From Tachypleus tridentatus (taxonomy: Eukaryota; Arthropoda; Merostomata; Xiphosura; Limulidae): DNA of 64,000 nucleotides. How positions within the stretch are numbered: position 1 is the stretch's first letter; every line of letters starts with the position of its first letter. This document shows positions 49,628 through 60,475 of this stretch, piece after piece. The notes below the pieces were generated by a model. It saw nothing but the letters and a program-made list of their open reading frames with translations. It was not told where the DNA came from and ran no database searches. The stretch is from the NCBI RefSeq assembly GCF_004210375.1, contig NC_134833.1, forward strand, positions 47,734,782 through 47,798,781, written 5' to 3'. The translations under genes were made by a program, and so were the position numbers.

Positions 49628-52026
49628 CTTACAATGTCTTGCTTTTAAACGTTCCATTCACTGTTTGCAGGCAGTTGTGGACAGATACTTGCTTTTAATG
49701 AAAAATAACACAGACCTACGAATATCAACTTCATGAAAGCTGTTTTGGTTATAATAACAGATTTGCTACGATTCAGTTACGCAGATTTTGAAAATAATAT
49801 ACAGTTTCCTCTATCACGTAAGGATTTTTATTTCCAACTCGGAAAAAAAAAAAAGAGATCTTAGTTAGATAAAATTATTATTTCCTTTATCACAATGAAC
49901 ATTTTCATTATTGTGTTTTTAACGAAAATCCAAACAAATTGAAGTAAAGGGAAGAACAATGATGCCAAACTAATATGCATTATAATTCATCCTGATTTTA
50001 TTTATGAAATCTACGGCTTCCAGTCTCGAAACTGTGTGTTGTGGTCTTTCTTTTATATATTACGTCTGAAGCATCTCGCTTCAATGACCAGCAGTAATCA
50101 GCCATCGTGATGATGTCCTGCTTTCCCTGATATCTCCTCTCCATTTCTCCGTTATCTTGCTGAAACTTTTCCCTTTGTTCTTCGCTGACATTACCGAGAT
50201 TTAGGAGAAATATTCAATATGTGAATGTAAGAAATGAACTTTGAAACTCATATTATTACTCAACTATTTGAATTTGTTCAGCATGTTATTGATAACATAT
50301 GTTGTCATTTGAGAAGGACAATATCTGACTATTTCTTTTTATTATTATTGTATGAAACTATAGAAATAGACATCCACATTCTGTAAATAATTAAGTGTTC
50401 ATGTCTTTATTCACATGAAATTAAATGTGCGCAACTTACTTATATCCAAAAGTATATTCCCTACCATGTTCATTACAGTGCTATTCTACAGCTACAAATC
50501 AACTTGTTCATAAGAATGTTTTTGAAATATTAAAGGAATATTTTGATAAAATAAACGTCAATTTACAAAAACTGGAAATATTATCACTTGTAGAAATGAG
50601 ATATAGTAAATCAATAGATATAACGCTTGAACTTTGAAACTTGTTATCATGTTTAAATTAATATATTGTTTTTCAAGGAATGAATAATCTAATTATTAAG
50701 TTTGGGAACCAATCGAAGTTTTTCGTACATTTAATATTTTTGCCACTTTCATGTTTCACTTTTTTTCATAAGAAACTGTTGACATTCAATGATATACAAA
50801 ATTAACAAAGTACTTTATATAATATTAATTACATTCTTATTTTGTATGTAAAATCGATGAGCGAATGGATATGGTTATGTTTATATATGCAACTTTTGGT
50901 AGGTTAATATGAATCGAAGATATCTTTAATATTCTAATAACATGATAGGTTGCCATTATAATTTTGTTACGCTTTGGGGCTTAAAACACTAACATTCAAG
51001 ATTCTGTGGACACCACATAGGCAGCTCATAATGCAGCTTTGTATTCAACAACAAACTGAAATATTCAGTAAAGTTAAAAACCTATGGTCACTTCACCATC
51101 TTGTTCTGTAGTGAAAATAGTGAGAGACTGTGAGTTTAGTAATAAAATAATTAAAACCGTTAAACGCTCAATGTAAGTGGTATTAATTAAGGGACATAAA
51201 TCTAAATGTAAAAACAACACGTTCTTTTTAACTAATAATAAACAATGGATTGAAGAACACGTACTTTCAAACTCGACTGCCTTCTACTGACTGACCAATT
51301 ACCATCGTTTAAAATTTTGCTAACGAGAACAGGTTCGAATACCATCTTACAAAAGAGTTCAGATTGATATTGTAACAGTATTTAAAAACTCAAATACCCT
51401 TCTACTGAAGATCTCAGTGTGACAGAAAACATATTTTCAAATTCAACTACCCTTCCAACCGAAACCCTGATACTACCTTACATAATATTTTAAACGCTAA
51501 TGCCCTCGTCTGCATTAGTATCTTCATAATAAATCAAACTGATGTGAATTATGTAGGTGTGCAATTTGATTAATTTTTTGACAGTAAAACTGTATACCCA
51601 CTTCTGCCCTTGTTGAAAGCGAGACAGATTCGGTGAAAAGCTGCAAGTAAACATAAACTCTCAGTCCATAATGGAAGCTTGTCTTTCTTAATGTTTTCTT
51701 TATGGAGACTATACTTCTTCGCCTTTTTTCTCTTGAAAACGTGGAAAACAAGCACATATTTGCGTTTTAAAAAGTAGCATAATCTCTGTGAAAATTTTCA
51801 ATAACGTTCATTCTCCAAGAACATTGTTGTAAGACATGGGAAGTGGGTGAGATATGAGATGTAGCAGTCGATTCGAGAAACTTGGCAAAAATGGCAAAGC
51901 AGTTGGATAACTTCTTGTTCAACATAGCCAATGTTACAGCAGAATTGTGGTTAAGATTTTTACTCTCTGAATTTGTTATACTGAATGTGTGAAATTTAAT
52001 AATAGTCATGAATCTTGTTTCTACAG
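49628..52026. other. Intergenic, mostly featureless
   Basis: AT-rich. A decayed family C-like stretch lies near 50970-51055 (cttaaaacactaacattcaa, ataggcagctcataatgcag). Short ORFs here have no recognisable domains. Confidence 0.55.
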
Positions 52027-52251
52027 AAAACTACATTCTACATTAACAACTAAAAATATTCTTAAATGTTTTAATTATGAACGTTTTCTTTAATCAGTGG
52101 CGTATTTAAGTAGGGGCTAAAGGGCGCTCAGCCTCAGGGCTCATGGTTTTAATGTGGGGGGCCGTTGATAATTATATTCTATATAAACTTACATGGGATG
52201 TAGGGCCCACAAAAATGATTAGCCCTTGGGTCCACACAATCTCAAGTTCGT
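52027..52251 (+). repeat. Local duplication, unit 1
   Basis: A 225-bp block beginning aaaactacattctacattaa, repeated almost identically at 52786-53009. It contains 66 bp of unique-looking flank plus nearly all of a hAT-type MITE. Confidence 0.9.
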
Positions 52252-52256
52252 CACTG
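52095..52256. mobile_element. hAT-type MITE with 8-bp target-site duplication
   Basis: 162 bp, from CAGTGGCGTATTTAAG to AAGTTCGTCACTG. The termini CAGTGGCG and CAGTGACG (right end read inversely) form a short inverted repeat typical of hAT-derived elements. The flanking octamers tctttaat (52087-52094) and tctctaat (52257-52264) match at 7 of 8 positions. No coding capacity. Confidence 0.75.
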
Positions 52257-52785
52257 TCTCTAATAAAGGTTAAGTACTTATTCTAAATTTAGTACAAACT
52301 TGAAGTTAAATTGTGTGAATTAGAAAAGAGCTGAAACTTTGAAGAACAGCAACTACAATTTAACTTCAATGTAGCTGGATATTTTATTATTGCATATTTA
52401 GGTTATATTAGAATACAAACCAAAATGCTGAAACTTTTATTTACAATCTCCGACTTGTAGAATTGGTTGCGCTGTAAGTTTTCTTCAAATTCAACTACTT
52501 ACAATAGCTGCTGCAGTAACGAGATATGGATTATTCTATATGTGATAAATTATTTGCTTTTGTAGTACTAAGCATACCAAGATTGGTTCGGATCGGTCAG
52601 CTTGTTTAGGGAGAGATGCGTCCACAGAGTTTTTCGAGTTTTATATTTTTTCATGTTATTGGATAGTTACTGCGCCGATTTGGCTTCAATTAATATGTGT
52701 AACGTATATTCAAAGAACACCTGTAGTCTGACTTTTATATTCAGCTCTGCTTCGCTTCGCTCTCCAGACCTGGATAATACTGGAT

Positions 52786-53009
52786 AAAACTACATTCTAC
52801 ATTAACAACTAAAAATATTCTTAAATGTTTTAATTATGAACGTTTTCTTTAATCAGTGGCGTATTTAAGTAGGGGCTAAAGGGCGCTCAGCCTCAGGGCT
52901 CATGGTTTTAATGTGGGGGGCGTTGATAATTATATTCTACGTAAACTTACATGGGATGTAGGGCCCACAAAAATGATTAGCCCTTGGGTCCACACAATCT
53001 CAAGTTCGT
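52786..53009 (+). repeat. Local duplication, unit 2
   Basis: It repeats 52027-52251 with a one-base deletion in the G-run (atgtggggggcgttg) and very few substitutions. It includes the MITE from 52854 but stops at caagttcgt, a few bases short of its right terminus, so it arose by copying a block and not by a second transposition. Confidence 0.9.
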
Positions 53010-53286
53010 GCCATCTGTTTGATAAATGATCTAAAATCAAATTGCGTGTATTAGTCTTCTGTACATTTTATCTTTCTTGGCATTGGTAATTAGCAAGTTT
53101 ATGTTTATGTTCATTTTGGGTTCCTCGAATAAATATAAAGTATCTTATTTTAAGAATTGTAAATTAAAGATGATGTTAATGTATAAATGAAGTTAAAACG
53201 TGAGATTATAATATAATCATATTTATAATTGACTTCTGATTAAATTAAACTAATTATATAAATGAGAATTGAACTATTAACTAGTG

Positions 53287-53559
53287 TTTGTTTGTTTTGA
53301 ATTTCACACAAAGCTACTCGGGGCTATCTGTGTTAGCCGTCCCTAATTTAGCAGTCTAAGACTAGAGGGAAGGCAGCTAGTCATCACCACCCACCGCCAA
53401 CTCTTGGCCTACTCTTTTACCAACGAATAGTGGGATTGACCGTAACATTATAACGCCCCCACGGCTGAAAGGGAGAGTATGTTTGGCGCGACGGGGATGC
53501 GAACCCCCGACCCTCGGATTACGAGTCGCACCCCTTAACACGCTTGGCCATGCCAGGCC
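53287..53559 (-). mobile_element. SINE family A, full length
   Basis: gtttgtttgttttgaatttc, gcagtctaagactagaggga, ttgaccgtaacattataacg, cgacggggatgcgaaccccc, gcttggccatgccaggcc. Well preserved. Confidence 0.9.
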
Positions 53560-54006
53560 AAATATTCAAATAATTAAGCTAAAATACTTCAACCCTATAT
53601 CATTTTTATAAATCTTATGGAGCTAGCTCATCGTGAAAGCTGAAATTCCTACAAATGTTCGAAATAAAAGTTACAAAACTTTATAAAGCTATACACAGAA
53701 CTATATACACTGTAAGAATAGTCATAAAGTGAAGACCGTTAACAATCGTATTATTGCATCGTAAATTTTAGGGTACAAAAAAGGCATAAGGTAAGAAAAT
53801 TCCAGTCGTTGCCATTGGATGAAAGTATTGTTGTTGATACATCTTTTGGTTAAATATTATACTTTCTGTAATGTTTCCTAAACAATATACACAGTTAACG
53901 TAATCAAACATATTTATAAAAGAGATCTTATAGAACTGTAATTACAAGCAGGTTTGGAAATGTTTGATTATCAACGAAGTACACATTTAATGTAATCGAG
54001 CAAATT
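53560..54006. other. Intergenic, no recognised feature
   Basis: AT-rich sequence between two SINEs; nothing supported. Confidence 0.6.
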
Positions 54007-54014
54007 TATAAGAG

Positions 54015-54276
54015 GGGTTTGTTTGTTTTTTTAATTTCGCGCAAAGCTACACGAGGGTTATCTGCGCTACCCATCCCTAATTTAGCTATGTAAGACTAGA
54101 AGGAAGGCATCTAGTCATCATCACGCACCGCCATTTCTCTCCGGCTACTCTTTTGCCAACGAAAGGGGGATTAACCGTCACTTTATAACGCTCCCACAGC
54201 TGAAAGAGCGAGAATATTTTGGTGTGACAAGGATTCGAACCCGCGACTCTCGGATTATGAGTCCAGTGCCGGGCCG
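54015..54276 (-). mobile_element. SINE family A with target-site duplication
   Basis: ggtttgtttgtttttttaat, ttcgcgcaaagctacacgag, ttgccaacgaaagggggatt, gacaaggattcgaacccgcg, ending gtgccgggcc, with part of the head deleted. It is flanked by tataagag at 54007-54014 and 54278-54285. Confidence 0.87.
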
Positions 54277-54285
54277 ATATAAGAG

Positions 54286-55164
54286 AGATCGTCATACAAC
54301 TTTAATAAAAACTAGTTTTGGAACTGTTTTATTAACAGCGAAGTACGTGACAGCATTAATAAAGTAATTGATCAACCACGTATTTTTTAAAGCTACTAAT
54401 TATTTTACACATTTTGAAAATTTTCTCTTAACTTTTGTTTTTTACACTCTTCGTACATTACGTTATTAAAGTAAAAAAAATATACTGCAAATAAATATAT
54501 TTATACGTGGAGTACAAAACACTTACCTCTGGAACGTGAAATAAATTCTTTCACTTATCATAAACTTATCATATGGTCAATACAGTTGCATTGAAAAGCT
54601 GACCGGTCAACAAAGTGGTGATATAAACTAAAACAGGAAATATTTATAACTTGTCCAATTTTTAATTATAAATTTTAAGTACCGTTACTGCAATATTTCA
54701 AAACTATTTTCGAACATTCAAGCAATATAAAATTAACTGAAGGTAAAGTTTAATTGATTGATTAAAAATGTAACAAGTGAGACTCAAAGCAAAATATCGC
54801 ATTTTTAAATGACCACGACACCTTTACCTCAGAGTGTAAGATGTTTTATTCATTTTGTAGTTATGTGGGTATGTATGGGACGTAAATGTAACTTGTGAGG
54901 GACTTGACCTAGAGTTGTAAATTTGTCAGAAATTACACGTTTTAAGATGTTCTAGAGGCTTTACTATTATGTATTTATTTTACTATCTAAGTTTGTTTTG
55001 GTTTAATATATATTTAGAAATACATGTAACTTATATTGTTAAATTGTTAATTGCAAACGTTTTGCCTGTTCTGTAAATTTGTAAAAGATTCTCGAGAGTA
55101 AGAATTAAAATATTACGGTATCTTTATGTAAAATATCAGTAATGCTGTCAGCTGAATTTTCGAG
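54286..55164. other. Intergenic, no recognised feature
   Basis: AT-rich; no ORF or repeat that I can support. Confidence 0.6.
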
Positions 55165-56127
55165 AATCTCGCCTAATGAGTATAGAAGGTAGTCATCGCA
55201 ACACGAGGAGAGATAGTTTAATATTGTTATTTGTTTGCTACAATCAGTATTCTATAAACCTCTGAAGCTATAATTATGATAAACGCTTTTTTAATCAGAA
55301 AACTACAGATATTTGACCAGGAACGTTTAAAGATTTCGAATATTACAAACCGATTAACTTCGAACGCTAGCGTTTCTACGAGGTCATTAGATACTTTCGT
55401 CGGAAAAAAACAAAAAACTCACTTGTGAGCTAGCTTGCTTCTTCTCCGGCATGAGAACTGTACTGTGTATCAACATAGCATTAATTCACTTTCCGTGAAC
55501 TGTTGATAAAAGATTCAGTTCCAGATCAGATAGAAGACTCGGTTTCGTTTTTAAGTTTATAAAAATCTTATATAAAAGTCATTATTTGTTGTAACTGTTT
55601 GTATCAACCGTTATTATAAATTGTGTTGTTGTTTGTATATTAAAATATATCTGTGTCAAAAGAAGAACATTGTGTGTATCAGTTTGTTGGCAAATATCAT
55701 AAATTTGATAAATGTTGACATTCAATTAACTTAAATCAAAATTAAAATTCTAAGCTATTTGAAATCATAAGACGTGGCCCAGCATGGCCAGGTGGGTTGA
55801 GGCGTTCAACTCGTAATCTGAGGGTCGCGGGTTCGAATCCCCATTGCACCAAACATGCTCGCCCTTTCAGCCGTGGGGGCATTATAATTTTACGGTCAAT
55901 CCCACTATTCGTTGGTAAAAGAGTATCCCAACAATTTGTGGTGGATGGTGATGGCTAGCTGCCTTACCTCAAGTGTTACACTGCTAAATTAGGGGCGGCT
56001 AGCGCAGATAGCCCTTGAGTAGCTTTGCGCGAAATTAAAATAAACAAACAAACAATCATAAGATGTAACGTACGTAATATAATAAATCGGAGCCTCGGCT
56101 AGGATAAAGTATAATAAGTAACAATGT
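55165..56127 (-). repeat. Unclassified dispersed repeat R, copy 3, split by a SINE
   Basis: Reverse complement of the R family. Anchors are gagaatctcgcctaatgag, tctataaacctctgaagcta, tgaccaggaacgtttaaag, accgttattataaattgtg, atttgaaatcataaga, then, after a SINE, taatataataaatcggagcc and ataataagtaacaatgtg. Without the SINE it is about 680 bp, the same size as copy 1, which supports full length for both. Confidence 0.65.
55776..56053 (+). mobile_element. SINE family A nested in repeat R, with target-site duplication
   Basis: ggcccagcatggccaggtgg to gcgcgaaattaaaataaac and a (CAAA)n-type tail. It is flanked by aatcataagacgt (55763-55775) and aatcataagatgt (56054-56066), 12 of 13 identical; both flanks belong to repeat R. 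Confidence 0.92.
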
Positions 56128-56201
56128 GTGAACTCTGTGTATATATGGAGAAAGTGAGCGAAAAGAAAATTACTTAATTCAGGCTAATACTGCTGTCATC
56201 A

Positions 56202-56280
56202 GTGTATGTGTGTGTTTTCTTATAGCAAAACCTCAACGGGCTATCTGCTTTGTCCACCGAAGAGAATCGAGCCCCTAATT
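56202..56280 (-). mobile_element. SINE family B, truncated at the hairpin border
   Basis: Reverse copy: gtgtatgtgtgtgttttctt, aacgggctatctgctttgtc, gaatcgagcccctaatt, then it stops at 56280, exactly where the long inverted repeat begins. Confidence 0.75.
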
Positions 56281-56547
56281 ACAAGACAATTTATTTATAT
56301 CTCACTTGATGAGAAGTGTGTGTGAGTTTACACCTATATCCAGCGAACTGTTCTACCGACTGTCACAAAACCTGACAGAGTTTGACATAGGTCTTCTAAG
56401 TGAATAGGTTTGCTAACTAGCATACATATATATGACAGATAGATATACGTTGATGTGACTGATGACAGTCGGTAGAACAGTTCGCTGGATATAGGGGTAA
56501 ACTCACACACGCTTCTCATCAAGTGAGATATAAATAAATTGTCTTGT
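56281..56547. repeat. Long hairpin: two 85-bp inverted arms with a 97-bp loop
   Basis: The left arm 56281-56365 starts acaagacaatttatttatat and ends ttctaccgactgtca. The right arm 56463-56547 is its reverse complement with about two mismatches. The loop is 56366-56462. Over 95 percent complementarity implies a recent origin or strong constraint. No ORF. It could be a foldback transposon, a MITE with very long inverted repeats, or a source of hairpin RNA. Confidence 0.9.
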
Positions 56548-57200
56548 TTTTATTAACAAAAACTTATTGTTGATAAAATTCACTCACTGAAAAATATAAC
56601 GAACTTTACATAAAGTTTATATAATAAATATACTTTTTTGCACCATTGCAACAATGCTGTTGGCGAGACAAGACTTCAACAATGTAAATATCAGAAGACA
56701 TGGAAGTTATCATTAATTAATAAAGTCACGTGCGTGAACGAAATTCGCGATTATTCTGCCGGCAGTGTTAGTGTTGTAACCATAAAACTGGGAGTGTGAG
56801 GCATATAGATCTGAATATTATAACTTTTTTTTTAATTACTGAGTGTAGAAATATAGTGCCTGAAATTGCTTGAGAGGAGAGGTATATTGCCATAAGGGCA
56901 ATTTTATGAAAGTATGAAGCTTCAATTTGACATAAAATGCGTTCAAGGTAAGTGAGTATATTATGATACATTAATTGTTTTCGTAGAATAAGGCTATATC
57001 TCTGATGCATATATATTTTCTGGTTTATAAATTATCTTATGGCTAGAAAGGCAAAACTTAAATGTATTATTTAAAAGAGTTTCGTTTGTTGTTGCAACCA
57101 AAGCATTCAATTTTTGAGTTAATTCTTAAACAGTAATTCATATTTTTTACAGTTTAGTTTGCCTTTAATGTTTACTTAAAGGCGAGATAATTATTTTTTC
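56548..57200. other. Intergenic, no recognised feature
   Basis: AT-rich; nothing supported. Confidence 0.6.
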
Positions 57201-57229
57201 TTATTTTTGAAGTTGTTCTGGGTTCGTTC

Positions 57230-58450
57230 GGGAGATTAGGCTATGTAAATGTTCAGGTATTATACCTCGGACCTGGATATGCTGATGGGCAGCATCACAA
57301 ACGTTTTTTAGGAAGGTGTCAGTGCTATCTTCAATGGTATCAGCAACTATGATGACATCTTTGATAAAGGTGATAATGCCAGTTTGATGTAGGATGTGCC
57401 ATTTAGGCGACAGTTGTTGAGCTGGTTTTGATAGGTTGGGGCTCAGGCAGTAGTAGCATAAAATCTGGGTGGTGAGGCTGGTTCATTCATAGTTGGAGCT
57501 GGTGCAGTTCTGCTGTTGTTTGGCTTCTGAGCTTTGTTCTCTGTTGTGATGCTGGGAAGTCCTTAATGTAGCAAATGTTAGGATGGCTGATGGTTGCAAT
57601 GTTTTGGTTTTCATCCCGGCAAGAAGTTGGAACTTTGGGCATGTACACAGTATATGGCGAGTTGACTTCCTCCTTAGTTACTATATGTCGTGTAGTATCT
57701 GTTCCCAGGGCGTTTCCTTATCTGTTGGTATACCAGTACACATGACACAAAGAGCCTAGGCAGTGCAAGTAGCCCTGGTATATCCAAAATGCTGCCAACT
57801 AAAACAATGAGGTGGCGAAACCATAAAGTGATGCCACCCTGTAGTAGTTGTGAGACTTGCTTGTTGATTATCTAAGTAAGAGAAGATTAATGGAGTGAGT
57901 TTAGGAGTATGGGTGAATGCTATGCTGGAAATATTTATGAATTTGATGCTTCTGAAGTGTTGTTCTTCTGTTTCCTTGTAGTGTCAAAGGGGTACCTGGA
58001 ATAATGATTGTTTTCTTGTCAATTGGAACATATGATTTGAGGATACATCCATTAAATACGTCAACAGTTCATGTTTTAGTAGAAGAGAGTAGTTCTTGAG
58101 GAATATGCATTTAATAACACCGTTCCTTCGCGAATTTTATAGGAAATTGGTGAAGTCGATGCCAAGAAAGAGGCAACAGAGTTCTGTGTTTACTTGTGGC
58201 TTTCTCAAAAAAGGTGGGATTCCTTCAAGTTGCTGGTATTGTGTTGGTATTGCAGCTTTTATTGTTATTCTTAGGTTTATCAGGAAGGGCATTAAAGGTG
58301 GTTGGTTTACTTGGAAAATTGTTCTCCTTATTAGACTTGGAAGAATTGTTTGAGGTGACAGTGATGGTTGATATTGACGAATTTGAGGAGGTTTCCACTT
58401 CATTTTATGGGTTTTCATTTGACGCCATGGAAGCTTGTGCGGTAGCTAGT
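57230..58450 (-). pseudogene. Probable non-LTR retrotransposon ORF1 (gag-like) fossil
   Basis: The region is less AT-rich than its surroundings and its reverse strand is open in pieces. The first piece is Ser/Asn/Thr-rich, then a basic middle. Near 57790-57720 comes HCFSWQHFGYTRATC followed by CVMC, a decayed pair of CCHC zinc knuckles of the CFxCQxFGHxxxxC type seen in jockey-like gag proteins. Stops and frameshifts separate the pieces. The C-terminal part contains TDTFLKNVCDAAHQHIQVRG. No reverse transcriptase is seen nearby. The assignment rests mainly on the knuckle region. Confidence 0.5.
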
Positions 58451-58500
58451 ATGTCAAAATGCTCAGAAGATGATAGAGGCTAAGCCTAAGAGTGTGTGTG

Positions 58501-59439
58501 GCTGGTCGTAATTTCTTTTTTGCTCTTGCTGACTTAGCTCATTATCTAAGTGCAACAAAGATGCACATATTTTCTTGTTAAGAGCCCTGAAAATAGACTA
58601 GTTATTTAGTGTTAGAATAAAATTATGATATTAACAGTGGAATGAAGTTGCAACTCTAACAACTGAGTGATCGCTAGATTGTTTCTCTTTGTAAGAAAGA
58701 AGCAGTAAAAATATATATCTGAGCTCAGAGTTCTTGCTGCTGTGGACTATAGTTTTGCTGGCCCAAGCTGTGGGCCAGCAGAATATAGTTAGGTCTCTTA
58801 TAATGGTGATGAATAGAAAATATTTATGGAGTATTTGAGACCTTTTTAATTCACCATATAGTAATCTGAGTTAATTTAGGTATATGATAATATTAGCGCA
58901 TTATGCTTTATTTCTTATTCGATATTATATAGCAGACCAACTATTTAATTGTTATATGTATATATTACAGATGTTGTTTCCTTTTTAATAAAATGATAGC
59001 TCTTCCACGCATAGTGTAAACAATAAAACATTGTTATATCAGTATTGACAATCGTCTTTCTTTTCAAAAGAAAACTCACTAACCTGAACTTCCCATTCGA
59101 AAAGTGAGAAATGTTTTATTATTTTTAATAATTCAGATCTATAAAAGGCTATCTAAAACCTTTTCGACTTTAAGGGATAAAGGTGAAGTTGGAGAAGTGC
59201 CAGGATTTTGCTAAAAAGGGAGATTGATGTGAAATTTTCCTAGTACCCGAATGATCTGGGTAATAAAAATAAATTAACTTTTACTTTGAAAATACAGCAT
59301 ATTATCTCCATTGTACATTTTCTGTTTTAACTTTTTTCGACATCATAGGCTGTACTAGACCTAAATATACATTTTACTTATATTTTTACTCAAAAATTGA
59401 ATTTTTAACAATTTGTCAAGGTAAATATAATATGAACAC
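58501..59439. other. Intergenic, no recognised feature
   Basis: AT-rich. A short imperfect palindrome, gctggcccaagctgtgggcc, lies at 58757-58776; nothing else is supported. Confidence 0.55.
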
Positions 59440-60475
59440 TTAAAATCTAAGTGAATGACATCAATAAAGGTGTTGAGGAAAGACTATTAGACATCAATAA
59501 CAAAGTAATGTATATGCTCTGCATCAGCAACACACTAAATCTGCTGACATCAAATGCTGCAAAGCCAACAATGCATGCCTTCAATTTTTTGTTTTTTATT
59601 TTGGAACAACTATGTATATTTTCAGTCCCTCAGTGCAGCCATAGGCAATTTTAAAGGACAATGTGGCTTTGTTATCTTTAAAAATCTTATCAAATACATA
59701 TTGGAAAAATAGAATTGAGGGTGTGAAAGTTGTGTGAGATCAACTATGAGAAGTGTTTCATGCTTTGAATGCATTGCACAAACATGGCACTGACTAGACA
59801 AATGGAGCTATAGCCTCAGATGCTTTAAGAGTGGGCAATGACAATGCTCCATGGTAGTTTATCATCTCTTCAGTAGTTTGGTATGATGCCTTAAACCACG
59901 TCAAAAGAACAAGCAAGTTATTAGAGTGCCCTGAAAAAAATTGGTGTTCTCCAAACATTTTGAGAAAACAGTTTTGTAAAGGCCAAAGTAGAAAATAGAA
60001 AGATTGCTAAAGCGATGAAAGTAGTAAGAGTACTTTCAGACCAAATACAAAAGCAGAAATAACAAACTTTTGATTATGAAAGTAGAGAATAGTCACAGAA
60101 CCCTTCTGTTTCTTAGTTCCTGCCTCCTGCTTAATGATATTTTCAATTGCAAACTCTCTATGATTTTTTGGTTTCATCTGTTTTATAAACGATATAAAAT
60201 TGTTTCAGGTCAGAACATCCTATATGTTACTTGTGTTAAGATTGCGAACAAAATGATTGACTCAAATGATTTACATTTAAAGTATTATGTGCAATTAAGG
60301 CACTAGCATGCAATGTTTCTCTACTACTTCAGATTCTTGATTATATCTTCAAAGGAAATTTACTAGAATTGTATCCAGATTTGACTCTTTTCATTTTTAT
60401 TTATTGCGCATATAACACTTGTCTTGGATGAAAGACTGTTTGAAACTGATAAGAGCTATTTAAGGTTTGCCATGT
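59440..60475 (+). pseudogene. hAT-like (DUF4371 / dimerisation domain) transposase fossil
   Basis: Shifted frames read GVEERLLDINNKVMYMLCIS and NTLNLLTSNAAK, which match the middle of zf-MYM/hAT-type transposases (GVQARLLEINN..Y.PC..HSLNL pattern). Later come VWYDALNHVKRTSKLL and KGQSRKRKIAKAMK-like fragments, and finally LDYIFKGNLLELYPDL, corresponding to the C-terminal hAT dimerisation region. Many stops and frameshifts. The order and spacing of three blocks over about 1 kb make chance unlikely. The N-terminal zinc finger part is not seen and no terminal repeats were found. Confidence 0.65.

Noticed and set aside
55776..55850. tRNA gene-like sequences with good B boxes (also at 34.7, 38.3, 46.2 and 49.2 kb)
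   Set aside because: Each is the head of a dispersed SINE with a shared 200-bp body, and stem pairing is imperfect, so these are not functional tRNA genes.
58096..58483. Hydrophobic plus-strand ORFs resembling membrane segments
   Set aside because: They lie opposite the minus-strand gag-like fossil, have no splice context, and the hydrophobicity is a by-product of the antisense reading.
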